Assembly (NCBI GenBank): GCA_947492525.1
Contig: CANLNQ010000009.1
Coordinates: forward strand, 62,001-126,000
Direction: 5' to 3'
DNA from: an uncultured Granulosicoccus sp.
GTDB lineage: Bacteria; Pseudomonadota; Gammaproteobacteria; Granulosicoccales; Granulosicoccaceae
Length of the DNA: 64,000 nt
Below are positions 45,806-55,407 of this stretch, piece by piece. Position 1 is the first letter of the stretch. Every line of letters starts with the position of its first letter. The translations under genes and the position numbers were made by a program. The notes below the pieces were generated by a model. That model worked only from the letters and a program-made list of their open reading frames with translations. It had not been told where the DNA came from and did no database searches.

Positions 45806-46729
45806 TCAATTGGTCGCAGTCCCACTCAGGCTCACTGCCAGCTCACCCGCCAGTCTGGCGTTGTTGACGATCAAGGCCTGGTTGGTGACCAGGCTGCGGC
45901 CTTCGGTGATTTCCACAATGCGGCCCAGCAGCCAGGGTGTAACGGCCTTGCCGCTGATACCCGCGGCCTGTGATTCCTTGATGGCTTGTGCAATGTATGT
46001 CTGCATCTCGGCCTGAGGGATCTCCGCCTCGGCAGGTACCGGGTTGGTGATCAACACACCGCCGTCGAGTTGCAGGGACTCACGGGCCTGCATGAAGTCG
46101 ACGATCTGTGCCACCGTATCAGCACGCAGAGGTGCGGCCAGGCCACTGCTACGAGACCAGAAGGCCGGTACTTCGTCCTGTCCATAAGCCAATACTGGAA
46201 CGCCGAGCGTCTCCAGGACTTCCAGCGTCTTGGGAATATCCAGAATCGCCTTGGCGCCGGCGCAGATTACGCTCACAGGCGTGCGTCCCAGTTCCTGCAG
46301 ATCCGCGGATATGTCAAAGCTCAGTTCGGCGCCCTGATGGACACCACCGATACCGCCGGTGGCAAACACCTTGATACCTGCCAGATGGGCGATGATCATT
46401 GTCGCGGCAACGGTGGTCGAACCCATCGCCTTGCGCGCCAGCGCCATGGCCAGATCGGCGCGGGACAGCTTCATGGCATTGCTGGATGTCGCCAGTGTTT
46501 CCAACTGCTGCTCGTCGAGTCCCACCATGATCTGGCCATCGATAATGGCGATGGTTGCGGGTATCGCGCCACTGTCTCTGACCGCCTGTTCCACGCCAAG
46601 CGCGGTATCCCTGTTCTCGGGGTAGGGCATGCCATGCGTGATGATGGTGCTCTCCAGGGCGACAACGCCTTGCCGGTTGTTCAGGGCGGCCTTCACTTCG
46701 GGGCTGATGGTCAGTATGGCTTGCGACAT
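45806..46729 (-). CDS. psuG: pseudouridine-5'-phosphate glycosidase
   Basis: The 307-residue protein has the family motifs VALESTIITHGMPYPEN (Glu near residue 26), FATGGIGGVHQGAELSFDISADL (metal and phosphate site), and CAGAKAILDIPKTLE with the catalytic Lys. PsuG cleaves, or in reverse forms, the C-glycosidic bond of pseudouridine 5'-phosphate, giving uracil and ribose 5-phosphate. Its usual partner kinase, psuK, is 3.9 kb away across an adenylation-enzyme locus. It is divergently placed from that locus with 191 bases between. Confidence 0.95.
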   Translation of the reverse strand: MSQAILTISPEVKAALNNRQGVVALESTIITHGMPYPENRDTALGVEQAVRDSGAIPATIAIIDGQIMVGLDEQQLETLATSSNAMKLSRADLAMALARKAMGSTTVAATMIIAHLAGIKVFATGGIGGVHQGAELSFDISADLQELGRTPVSVICAGAKAILDIPKTLEVLETLGVPVLAYGQDEVPAFWSRSSGLAAPLRADTVAQIVDFMQARESLQLDGGVLITNPVPAEAEIPQAEMQTYIAQAIKESQAAGISGKAVTPWLLGRIVEITEGRSLVTNQALIVNNARLAGELAVSLSGTATN

Positions 46730-46920
46730 GGTGGCTGGTCAGGGAATGGAAACAGAGCCTGCAAGTATAAGTTGATAAGGCGGCAGCAACAGCAATTACC
46801 TGCCGGTCATGTGTGCTGGCGCAGCGTGCAGCCGAAATCGGGGTTGGCCCTGCCTTTGCATCTACAGCCGGATAACGCCTGGATGAACCGTATGGCAAAA
46901 CGCTTGAACACGCGCGCCGA

Positions 46921-49626
46921 ATGACTACCTTTCTGACCGAATTCGACAAGCAGTGTCTGCTTCGCCCCACCGCTGTTGCGCTGGTGCACGAGGAGCGGGC
47001 AATGAGCTACGCACAGCTCGAACGCCTGAGTCTTCGCATGGCCGGGCAGTTGATCGAGCGCGGACTGGTGAAAGGCGATGCGGTTGCACTGATGTGCGAG
47101 CGCTCGATAGTAACCATTGCAGCCATGTTGGCAACCCTCAGAGCGGGTTGTGTGTTCGTGCCCATCGATACGGCCTTGCCGAACGATCGGGTGGAGTACA
47201 TGCTCACCGATGCCGGTGTTCGCTGCATCGTCACCGATGTTGCCACCGCAGGTCGCCTGCAGCATCTGTCTGCCTGCCAGAATGCCATCGTGGTGGACAG
47301 TGATGAACTGGCAGCTGAACCTTGTCCCTATGAAGCCGCTGCCGAGGCGAACGCTTTGCTGGAGCAGCACGCACAGGAGCCCTTGCTCGAGAGCGATTTG
47401 CACCCTGCGACGGGAGACTGGCCAGCTTTGCATGAGACGGATCGCGCCTACATCATGTATACCTCGGGTTCCACCGGAAAGCCCAAGGGTGTGCCGATCT
47501 CGCACGGCGCACTGCATTGCTATTGCAGCGCCGATGTACAGGTCTACCAGTTGCAGCCCGATGATCGAACCCTGCAGTTCGCCTCCCTGAGTTTCGATAT
47601 CTGTATCGAGGAGATCTTCCCGCCACTGAGTATCGGGAGCACGGTGGTGCTGAGGCCTGTCGATCTGAGCGATGCACAGATAGAACTGAGTGACATCATC
47701 GATCGCTTCCGCATCAGCGCGGTACACCTGGCCACCGGATACTGGCACGAATGGGTGGATCTGCTGATGGCCTCGGGCAAGAGCGCGCCGGCCAGTCTGC
47801 GCTTGATGGTGGTGACCGGAGACAAGGTGTCGGCCGAGCACTACCAGCGCTGGCAATCCCTGACACGACAGACCGTGCTCTGGGCCAACGCCTACGGTCC
47901 GACGGAGACAACGGTGACAGCCACCGTCTTTCTGCCGCCCGGCGACTGGCTGGGTGACACGATGCCCATTGGCAAGCCGTTACCAGGTTACAGTGCGTGT
48001 ATTCTGGATGCCGAGGGAAGGGCACTTGGCCCCGGTGAAACCGGAGAGCTGCATATCGGTGGGGCCGCTCTAGCGGAGGGTTATCTGAACCGACCGGAGC
48101 AGACGGCCAGAGCGTTCGTCGCAGATACCTTCTCGCCACAGGAGGGGGCCAGGCTCTACCGAACAGGGGATCTCGCACGCTGGCTGGATGATGGCAACAT
48201 CGCCTACGTCGGGCGTATCGACCAACAGATGAAGGTGGGCAGCTTTCGTATCGAACCGGGCGAGATCGAGAATGCCATCAACACCTGCCCGGGGGTCAGT
48301 GAGTCGCTGGTCTGTGTGGTCGAGCAGTCGGAACAGCGCCATCTGTTTGCCTATGTGGCCAGCGCCGATACCGCGCTCCAGGCGGTGGATGTTGCCATTC
48401 ACCTGCAGGCCCTGTTGCCCGTCTGGATGATGCCTTCTCGCTATTGTTTCATGGCGCAGTTTCTCAAGACCCTCAACGGCAAGATCGATCGACAGGCATT
48501 GCCCGACCCGGCCAGCGGCGAGGCGGTACGCAGTGCCGCCTATGTGGCGCCGGGCAACGAGCTCGAGAGGGCCCTGTGTCAGATCTGGAGCCAGGTGCTG
48601 GGCTTGCCGGAAATCGGGGTGGATGACAGTTTCATCGCACTCGGTGGTGATTCTCTGCAGGCAGTACGCGCCATAGCCGAGATTCAGCAGCAGTTGAACG
48701 TCACTTTGTCCACGCGCGACTTCTTCTTTCTGGGTAGCGTGGCACTGCTTGCCGGGCACATCCAGGGCAATGGCGTCGCCCGCCAAGTGCCACCCCCTGC
48801 ACCTGCGTTCATCAATCGGCGCGGCCGCCAGCTCTATACCGTGCTGCAACAGCCGCCTCCGGACAAGGATAACGAGCGCGGTCTGCTGCTGGTACCTGCC
48901 CTGGGTAACGAGCAGCGTCGCCTGCAACGTCCCATGCGCAGTCTGATGCAGAATTTTTCCCGGCTGGGCTACACCGTGCTGCGCTTCGACTGGACCGGTA
49001 CGGGCAACTCCAGCGATGAGCCGGAATCGGTACGAGAAATACAAGACTGGGTGAATGATATCTACGATGCGGCAGGTTTGCTGGCAACGCAGGCGAGATC
49101 GATCGATGTCGTGGCCTTTCGAACCGGCGCTCTCATGGCCGCCGCCGCTGATCTGGATGACTGGCCCATCAACGCGCGTTATTACTGGGACCCGGTGTTG
49201 TCCGGCAAGCAATGGCTGATGCAGATGCACAAGCTGCACAAGGCAACTCTGGAGGATACGGAACGGTTTGCCTTGCCACGTCGGATCAGCAAGGGCGCGG
49301 CAGGTATTCGCGACTGTGCCGGTCTGAGGTTGAAGACAGGTTTGTGCGAGTCCCTGTCGTCAATGAACCTGGTGCAGACGCTGCAGGATCGAGACGAAGC
49401 GGAATATGCACATCTGCTGATTGCCCCCGAAATGGCAGATGATGAGCAGCTGCGGCTTGCGGATTCCGCAGGCCTGGATGTGCAGCTCATTGATGAAAGC
49501 ACCGACTGGCTGGACAGCCGAGCCTGCGCGCCGGACATGAGCGTGACGCGAGGGGCACGTGTTCTGGGTGACAAGCTCATTCGTCGATTGCCGGCGACAT
49601 CGGCAACGATGAGAAAAACAGGATAG
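46921..49626 (+). CDS. adenylation-carrier protein fused to a hydrolase-like domain (NRPS-like)
   Basis: The 901-residue protein opens with an adenylation domain (about 5-525): YTSGSTGKPKGVPISH, SFDICIEEIF with Asp at the alpha-amino acid position, YGPTETTVTATV, YRTGDLARWLDDG, and the A10 Lys in LNGKIDRQALP. A carrier domain (about 540-620) follows, with phosphopantetheine Ser578 in ALGGDSLQAV. The last 260 residues resemble an alpha/beta hydrolase (GLLLVPALGNEQRRLQRPM, FDWTGTGNSSD), but the nucleophile elbow reads AFRTGA, with Arg734 where Ser or Cys is expected. There is no condensation or normal thioesterase domain. It is followed 5 bp later by another hydrolase-like gene. The product is unknown. 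Confidence 0.82.
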   Translation: MTTFLTEFDKQCLLRPTAVALVHEERAMSYAQLERLSLRMAGQLIERGLVKGDAVALMCERSIVTIAAMLATLRAGCVFVPIDTALPNDRVEYMLTDAGVRCIVTDVATAGRLQHLSACQNAIVVDSDELAAEPCPYEAAAEANALLEQHAQEPLLESDLHPATGDWPALHETDRAYIMYTSGSTGKPKGVPISHGALHCYCSADVQVYQLQPDDRTLQFASLSFDICIEEIFPPLSIGSTVVLRPVDLSDAQIELSDIIDRFRISAVHLATGYWHEWVDLLMASGKSAPASLRLMVVTGDKVSAEHYQRWQSLTRQTVLWANAYGPTETTVTATVFLPPGDWLGDTMPIGKPLPGYSACILDAEGRALGPGETGELHIGGAALAEGYLNRPEQTARAFVADTFSPQEGARLYRTGDLARWLDDGNIAYVGRIDQQMKVGSFRIEPGEIENAINTCPGVSESLVCVVEQSEQRHLFAYVASADTALQAVDVAIHLQALLPVWMMPSRYCFMAQFLKTLNGKIDRQALPDPASGEAVRSAAYVAPGNELERALCQIWSQVLGLPEIGVDDSFIALGGDSLQAVRAIAEIQQQLNVTLSTRDFFFLGSVALLAGHIQGNGVARQVPPPAPAFINRRGRQLYTVLQQPPPDKDNERGLLLVPALGNEQRRLQRPMRSLMQNFSRLGYTVLRFDWTGTGNSSDEPESVREIQDWVNDIYDAAGLLATQARSIDVVAFRTGALMAAAADLDDWPINARYYWDPVLSGKQWLMQMHKLHKATLEDTERFALPRRISKGAAGIRDCAGLRLKTGLCESLSSMNLVQTLQDRDEAEYAHLLIAPEMADDEQLRLADSAGLDVQLIDESTDWLDSRACAPDMSVTRGARVLGDKLIRRLPATSATMRKTG

Positions 49627-49631
49627 CAAGC

Positions 49632-50576
49632 ATGGGTACCACGTCGACAGCGGCTCGGGAAACCGCCTGTGTTTTCGGCACACAATGCCAGCTGACCGGT
49701 GTGCTGACCGAGCCTTCCGGTGATCGGCAGGATCAACTCTGCGTATTGTTCCTCACATCGGGGCTGCTGCATCACATCGGCCCGAATCGCCTGTATGTCG
49801 AGCTTGCGCGTAGTCTTGCCAGACAGGGTGTTGCGGGGTTGCGGTTCGACCTTTCAGGGGCCGGTGACAGCGAGCCCGGCATGCTGGGTGGAGAGCCACG
49901 CCAGCGCTCCCTGAGAGAGCTGGCCGAGGCCATGGATTATCTGCATAGCCATCATGGCTTGCAGCGTTTCGTACTGTTCGGCATGGGCTCCGGCGCCGAT
50001 GATGCATTGGCCTCTGCCCGGCAGGATCCTCGAGTGGTCGGTGCGATACTTGTCGATGGGCCTTGTTATCGGGCAGGTCGATTCCGCCTGTATCGAGCTC
50101 TGAGCTACACTCTGCCGCGATTGTTGTCGGGTCATCAACTCCGCAAGCGCGGCACGAGTCTGTTGCGGGCGCTGCTGCCTTGGAAACAGGTAGCAGCAGG
50201 TGATGCGACGGATACCGACGCAGCCCGCTTCATCAGTGCCGAGGATGCGCCGATACCGGGGCAGGCTGGGAATGACCACCACCATGGACCCACGAAAGAG
50301 GAAACAGCGGAAATCCTGCAGGGATTGTGTGCGGCGGAGACGGATCTGCTGTTCGTGTACACCGGTAGCGAGCGTGACAATTACGCCTACGAGGGGCAGC
50401 TTCGCGACATGTTCCCGGCCCTGAAGGAGGCCTCCGGTGTGACAGAACGCTACCTGAAGGAGGCAGACCATACCTTCACTCTGAAGGAGGATCGTGAGAA
50501 GCTCGTTCGATGGGTCGGGGAGTGGGTCAGGCAGGCAGCTTTCACTCGCCGAAGCCTCGAGCGAGCAGCAGACTGA
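49632..50576 (+). CDS. stand-alone alpha/beta-hydrolase-like protein
   Basis: The 314-residue protein has SGLLHHIGPNRLYVELARSL, FDLSGAGDSEPG and a C-terminal DHTFTLKEDREKLVRWV with a likely catalytic His. It belongs with short acyl-hydrolases similar to exosortase-associated hydrolases. The elbow reads FGMGSGAD: relatives of the form GLCxGA have a Cys where this has Gly119, with Ser120 one place on. Activity is therefore uncertain. It is 5 bp after the adenylation gene and surely co-transcribed, so it probably acts on, or partners with, the carrier-bound product. Confidence 0.75.
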   Translation: MGTTSTAARETACVFGTQCQLTGVLTEPSGDRQDQLCVLFLTSGLLHHIGPNRLYVELARSLARQGVAGLRFDLSGAGDSEPGMLGGEPRQRSLRELAEAMDYLHSHHGLQRFVLFGMGSGADDALASARQDPRVVGAILVDGPCYRAGRFRLYRALSYTLPRLLSGHQLRKRGTSLLRALLPWKQVAAGDATDTDAARFISAEDAPIPGQAGNDHHHGPTKEETAEILQGLCAAETDLLFVYTGSERDNYAYEGQLRDMFPALKEASGVTERYLKEADHTFTLKEDREKLVRWVGEWVRQAAFTRRSLERAAD

Positions 50577-50584
50577 CAACCGGT

Positions 50585-51505
50585 TCAGCCCTTGAACACC
50601 GGTGCCTGACGCTCACCGCTGACCAATCTGGCCGATTGCACCAGACCAACCGTGCGAACGGCATCGGCGAGTGTCAGACCATTGCACCAGGCGGCGAAAC
50701 AGGCCCCAGCCAGTGCATCTCCCGCGCCGTTGACCGATACGCGAGTCGTCATGGGAGGGACGATGATGTATTGTCTGTTGTCGTCGCGCTGAACCAGTAC
50801 GGGTTCGGCGGCATCGGTCAGCACGAATTGCCGAAAGCCCAGTTCGCTCAATCCATCCGCCAGTTGCTCGATCGGCACATCCAGCGCCAGGTCGGGATCG
50901 ATCATGGCAATGGCTTCCCGGCGATTGACGAACAGCAGATCGATACGGGATGCGATGGGCAGCAAGCGGCGGGACTTGGCGGGAGATACGCTCATCGCGG
51001 CCAGCCTTGTTGATCGTGAAACTGCGCGCTCGGCAAGTGCCGTCAGGCAGCTCTCGGACAGATTGGCATCCATCAGCAACGCCGAGCAGGGATTCAGCTC
51101 GTCTCCCAATGGCACCAGTTCGGGGTCTAGGCGCTCGGCAAGGGCAACATCGGACAAGCCGATATGCAGTTCGCCGTCATGGTTCATGACCGCGGTATAG
51201 CGTCCGGTACTGCAATCGGGCAGGCGTTGCAGGCTGGCGTTCAGCCCGGCATCGGTCAAGGCCTTTTCCAGCTGGTCGGCGACCGCATCACAACCGGTGA
51301 CGGCACAGAATCCGATCGCTACGTCGACACTGCTTACCTCTCTGGCCGAGAAGGCGGCATTGGCCGCGACGCCGCCGATATGCTGCGTCCAGGTCACAGG
51401 GTTGGACGCCTGAGCTATCAGTGGGCTGCAACTTGTGGCAATGTCGTCCACATGAAGTGCTCCGACAATCATCAGGCGATTCGGCAATTCGGTAGCTGAG
51501 TGCAT
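50585..51505 (-). CDS. psuK: PfkB-family sugar kinase, probable pseudouridine kinase
   Basis: The 306-residue ribokinase-fold protein has an N-terminal GGVAANAAFSA and the PfkB signature VSVNGAGDALAGACF with catalytic Asp. PsuK phosphorylates pseudouridine for PsuG. The kinase name rests on the nearby psuG and on family text; other nucleoside or sugar substrates are possible. It faces the hydrolase gene tail to tail with 8 bases between and diverges from an Lrp-type regulator gene. Confidence 0.8.
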   Translation of the reverse strand: MHSATELPNRLMIVGALHVDDIATSCSPLIAQASNPVTWTQHIGGVAANAAFSAREVSSVDVAIGFCAVTGCDAVADQLEKALTDAGLNASLQRLPDCSTGRYTAVMNHDGELHIGLSDVALAERLDPELVPLGDELNPCSALLMDANLSESCLTALAERAVSRSTRLAAMSVSPAKSRRLLPIASRIDLLFVNRREAIAMIDPDLALDVPIEQLADGLSELGFRQFVLTDAAEPVLVQRDDNRQYIIVPPMTTRVSVNGAGDALAGACFAAWCNGLTLADAVRTVGLVQSARLVSGERQAPVFKG

Positions 51506-51596
51506 GCGGTACTAAAGTGCTGATTGATGATCGGGGTGGATCGAGTGTAACCGACCAGAGTATTCTGCAGTACAGACGTAACCAGGCGAGGTCCTC

Positions 51597-52034
51597 ATGC
51601 TAGATCAATTCGACCGTGTGATCATATCCATTCTGCAGACAGAGGGGCGCATCACGCTGACTGAGCTGGCCTCTCGCGTGGGTCTGACCAAAACGCCCTG
51701 TGCAGCGAGAGTCAAGCGCCTGGAAGCCGAGGGCTACATTCTGGGCTTCAAGGCCATCGTCGACAGCGAGAAGCTGGGTCTGGGCCATGTGGCCTTCGTG
51801 GAAGTGAAGCTCTACGACACGAAGCTCGCGGCGCTGGAGGCCTTCAACGAGGCGGCTCGAAAGATACCCGAGATAGAGCAGTTGCATCTGATTGCGGGAC
51901 CGTTCGATTATCTCGTGAAGATCCGTACGGCCGACATCAACGCCTTTCGGCTGGTGTTGGGAGAGAAGCTGTCGGCACTCCCTCATGTCTCGCATACCTC
52001 CTCTTTCGTGGCAATGGCCACCATCATCGATTAG
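51597..52034 (+). CDS. Lrp/AsnC-family transcriptional regulator
   Basis: The 145-residue protein has an N-terminal winged helix-turn-helix (DRVIISILQTEGRITLTELASRVGLTKTPCAARVKRLEAEG in several helices) and a C-terminal RAM ligand domain (EIEQLHLIAGPFDYLVKIRTAD). Lrp-type proteins respond to amino acids. It is transcribed divergently from psuK with 91 bases between, so it may control that gene or the adenylation locus. The ligand is unknown. Confidence 0.9.
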   Translation: MLDQFDRVIISILQTEGRITLTELASRVGLTKTPCAARVKRLEAEGYILGFKAIVDSEKLGLGHVAFVEVKLYDTKLAALEAFNEAARKIPEIEQLHLIAGPFDYLVKIRTADINAFRLVLGEKLSALPHVSHTSSFVAMATIID

Positions 52035-52151
52035 GTCGCGCTGTCTCATCGCCGCCATCTGAATGCGGTTTGTAGTATTTACGTGGTTTTTCCATCCGGG
52101 TGAGGGCCGACTACACTCCTTGCGAACAATTTCACGACAAGGCAGCAGGGA

Positions 52152-52994
52152 ATGAACTGGATTGACTATGTAGAAGAAGTGCCAACCCTGGCGCGCGAAT
52201 ATGGATTGAACCTGCTCGCCGCATTGTTGATCTTCCTCGTGGGCAAGTGGTTGGCACGCCGCCTGGTCAATCTGGGTCGACGCCTGATGGATCAGCGCGA
52301 TATCGATCCCACCGTGGGCGGCTTCGTCTCCAATATCCTGTACATGGTGTTGCTGATGCTCGTCATCATTGCCGCACTGTCGCAACTGGGTGTGCCTACC
52401 GCGCAGTTCATTGCGGTCATTGGTGCGGCCGGACTGGCCATCGGTCTGGCCTTGCAGGGCTCCTTGTCGAATTTTGCCTCAGGTGTTCTGTTGGTGTCGT
52501 TTCGGCCATGCAAGGTGGGTGACTATATCGAAGCCGGCGGGGTGTCAGGGACGGTCAACGAGATCACGGTGTTCAGTACAACGCTGGTCACCCCCGACCA
52601 GCGAACCATCACCGTGCCGAACTCCAGCATCATGGGCGGGCCCATCACCAATTATTCGACCTCGCCCAAACGACGTCTGGACATGGTCATCGGCATTGGC
52701 TACGAAAGCGATCTGAAGCAGGCCAAGAACCTGTTGAAGGAGATTGTCGAGAATGATGAACGGGTGCTGGATGCACACAAGCCGGTGCAGATCGGTGTTC
52801 TCGAACTGGCCGATTCGTCGGTGAACATTGCCGTTCGACCCTGGGTGGCCACCGCCGACTACTGGCCATTGCATTTCGATCTGCACGAAAGAATCAAGCA
52901 GCGTTTCGATGAGGCTGGTATCTCGATTCCGTATCCGCAAATGGATGTTCACCTGCCAGAGAGACGCGATGATGAGCAGCCTGCCGCGCTATAA
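52152..52994 (+). CDS. small-conductance mechanosensitive channel, MscS family
   Basis: The 280-residue protein has three N-terminal membrane helices, the pore-lining TM3 (IAVIGAAGLAIGLALQGSLSNFASG in parts), and the beta domain FRPCKVGDYIEAGGVSGTVNEI with NSSIMGGPITNYS. MscS channels open under membrane tension and release solutes on osmotic downshock. This fits an organism that accumulates sucrose. GCAGGG provides a ribosome site near the ATG. Confidence 0.92.
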   Translation: MNWIDYVEEVPTLAREYGLNLLAALLIFLVGKWLARRLVNLGRRLMDQRDIDPTVGGFVSNILYMVLLMLVIIAALSQLGVPTAQFIAVIGAAGLAIGLALQGSLSNFASGVLLVSFRPCKVGDYIEAGGVSGTVNEITVFSTTLVTPDQRTITVPNSSIMGGPITNYSTSPKRRLDMVIGIGYESDLKQAKNLLKEIVENDERVLDAHKPVQIGVLELADSSVNIAVRPWVATADYWPLHFDLHERIKQRFDEAGISIPYPQMDVHLPERRDDEQPAAL

Positions 52995-53045
52995 TCCGCT
53001 GATGCAGTCTTGAGGCTGCGCTCACTCAGCGAAAGCAGGTATACG

Positions 53046-55358
53046 ATGTTCAAGAATATCGCAGTCATCGGCTCAGGCACCATGGGCTCGGGTATCGCAG
53101 GTCAGATCGCGAATGCCGGCCATCGGGTGCTGCTCCTGGACCTGCCGGGCGAGGCAGAACCCAACGCCATCAGTCAGGGGGCCATCAGCCGCCTGCTGAA
53201 GTCCAATCCGCCGGCCCTGATGCACCCCGATGCGGCTGATCTGATCACCGCCGGCAATACGCGAGATGATTTCGACAAGCTGGCCGATGCCGACTGGATC
53301 ATCGAAGCGGTTGTCGAGCGACTGGATATCAAGCAGGCCCTGTATGAGCGCCTCGATGCCTTGATTGGCGACGAATGCATCGTGACTTCCAACACGTCGA
53401 CCATTCCCATCAGCCTGCTGGTGGAAAAGATACCCGAACGTTTCCAGCAGCGGTTTGCCATCACGCATTATTTCAATCCGGTTCGATACATGCGCTTGCT
53501 GGAACTGGTGCGCGGCACTGCCACCGATGCCGCTGTCATGCAGAAGCTGGCCGATTTCAATGATCGCGAGCTGGGCAAGGGCGTGGTCAGTTGCAACGAT
53601 ACGCCGGGGTTTCTGGGCAATCGTGTCGGGGTATTTGCCTTGCAGGTCGGGATCGACGAGGCGGTATCACTGAACCTGCCGATCGAGCGGGCCGATGCGT
53701 TGATGGGCAGGCCCATGGGTATCCCCAAGACGGGCGTATTCGGCCTGTACGATCTGATCGGCATCGATCTCATGCGAGATGTGGTTCGCTCGCTGCGCAG
53801 CATTCTGCCCGAGGGTGATGCCTTTCATGCCGTGGGGGCCGAGAGCGAGATGATCAACGCCATGGTGGAGGCGGGTCTGACCGGGCAGAAGGGCGGCGGC
53901 GGATTCTACCGGCGTAGTGCCGACGGACAGAAGCTGGCCAGGGATCTGGTGTCGGGCGAGTATCGTCCTGTCAACGATGAATTGCCGGCGCGTGCGCAAG
54001 CGGCGGCTAAAGCCTTGGCCGATCAGCAGGAAGCCTTGCTGGATCTGGTAGCCGAGGGCGATAGCGCTGCGGACAAGGACGCACGCTTCTGCCAGAACGT
54101 TCTGGGGCGAGTGCTGGGTTACGCTGCCAGTCTGTTGGGCGAGGTGTGTGACTCGGCGCAGGATATCGATGATGCAATGAAGCTGGGTTTCAACTGGGTG
54201 CGCGGTCCCTTCGAGATGATCGATGCACTGGGTGCGGATCGGGTGGCCACGCTGTTGAAGGCCTGTGGACAGCCGGTCCCCGCAGCGCTGCAACGCGCAA
54301 AGCCGTTCTACCTGGCCGATAACGGCAGCCTGCGCGTGCAACACGCCGATGGCGAGATGCGGCCGGTCGACCTGCCTGAAGGCGTGGTCCGCTTCCATCT
54401 GCAGCGACGGGTGACACCGGTACTGAGCGAGAATCGAGCGGCCAGCGTCTACGCCATCGAGAACGACTTTCGCCTGGTCGAGTTTCATTCCAAGGCCAAT
54501 GCCTTGACCGATGAATCGATGGAAATGGTGGCCTATGCAGCGCAGAACCCGGGGCGCGGCATCCTGATTCACAACGATGCCCAGCATTACTCGGCGGGTG
54601 TGGATCTGAACGCCTTTCTGGCGATGATCGATGCACGGGACTGGTCAGGTATCGATGCCTTTCTGGCGCGCTTTCAACAGGCGGTACGAGCGCTCAAATA
54701 CGCATCCGTGCCCGTGGTTGGCGCTCCATCGGGCCTGGCGCTCGGTGGCGGATTCGAGGTGCTGTTGCATTGTGATCAGCGTGTGATGCACAGCAACAGT
54801 GTGGTGGGGCTCGTGGAGAGTGGCGTGGGCCTGTTGCCGGCCGGAGGCGGGGTCAAGGAAACCTATTGGCGCTGGTATCAGCAGACGGGCGACTGGCAGG
54901 AGGCTGCCTGGAAAGCCTGGATGAATCTGGGATATGGCGCCATGGCATCCTCTCCCGAGCTTGCCGAGAAGCTGCAGTACTACAAGCCGAGTGAAGATGT
55001 CTCTGTCATGAATCGCGATCGTCTGTACAGCCGTTCGGTGGCGGCGCTCGAGAGCCTGAGTGATAATTACCAGCCACCAGGTGAGCCGCACTTCGAGCTT
55101 GCCGGCGGGGACATTCTGCAGCGCATGGCCGCATTCATGGATGCCGGGATCGAGCGCGGCGACTTCATGCCGCACGACAAGACTGTCGCCATGCAGATTG
55201 CGTCGGTTATCTGCCGGGGCGAGGATGAGGCTACTGCCGCCACGGAGCAGGACATGTATGACCGCGAGAGAGCGGCTTTCATCCGTCTCGCACAGACGCC
55301 GCAGACCCGCGCGCGTATTCACGCCTTGTTGCACGAAGGCGGCGTGATCAGGAATTAG
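53046..55358 (+). CDS. 3-hydroxyacyl-CoA dehydrogenase / enoyl-CoA hydratase fusion (FadN-type)
   Basis: The protein is 770 residues from the ATG at 53046. The N-terminal NAD Rossmann motif IAVIGSGTMGSGIAGQIANAG comes first, then dehydrogenase C-domains (SNTSTIPISLL, FAITHYFNPVRYMRLLELV). A crotonase domain lies at the C-terminus (about 470-650, SAGVDLNAFLAM, GAPSGLALGGGFEVLLHCD, GLVESGVGLLPAGGGVKE). This domain order is FadN-like rather than FadB/FadJ. It carries out two steps of fatty acid beta-oxidation. The partner thiolase is not in the window. Confidence 0.9.
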   Translation: MFKNIAVIGSGTMGSGIAGQIANAGHRVLLLDLPGEAEPNAISQGAISRLLKSNPPALMHPDAADLITAGNTRDDFDKLADADWIIEAVVERLDIKQALYERLDALIGDECIVTSNTSTIPISLLVEKIPERFQQRFAITHYFNPVRYMRLLELVRGTATDAAVMQKLADFNDRELGKGVVSCNDTPGFLGNRVGVFALQVGIDEAVSLNLPIERADALMGRPMGIPKTGVFGLYDLIGIDLMRDVVRSLRSILPEGDAFHAVGAESEMINAMVEAGLTGQKGGGGFYRRSADGQKLARDLVSGEYRPVNDELPARAQAAAKALADQQEALLDLVAEGDSAADKDARFCQNVLGRVLGYAASLLGEVCDSAQDIDDAMKLGFNWVRGPFEMIDALGADRVATLLKACGQPVPAALQRAKPFYLADNGSLRVQHADGEMRPVDLPEGVVRFHLQRRVTPVLSENRAASVYAIENDFRLVEFHSKANALTDESMEMVAYAAQNPGRGILIHNDAQHYSAGVDLNAFLAMIDARDWSGIDAFLARFQQAVRALKYASVPVVGAPSGLALGGGFEVLLHCDQRVMHSNSVVGLVESGVGLLPAGGGVKETYWRWYQQTGDWQEAAWKAWMNLGYGAMASSPELAEKLQYYKPSEDVSVMNRDRLYSRSVAALESLSDNYQPPGEPHFELAGGDILQRMAAFMDAGIERGDFMPHDKTVAMQIASVICRGEDEATAATEQDMYDRERAAFIRLAQTPQTRARIHALLHEGGVIRN

Positions 55359-55407
55359 CCTCGATGTGAGCGTATCCCTGCTGTCGAACGATCAGGAGGC
55401 AAGTGGC

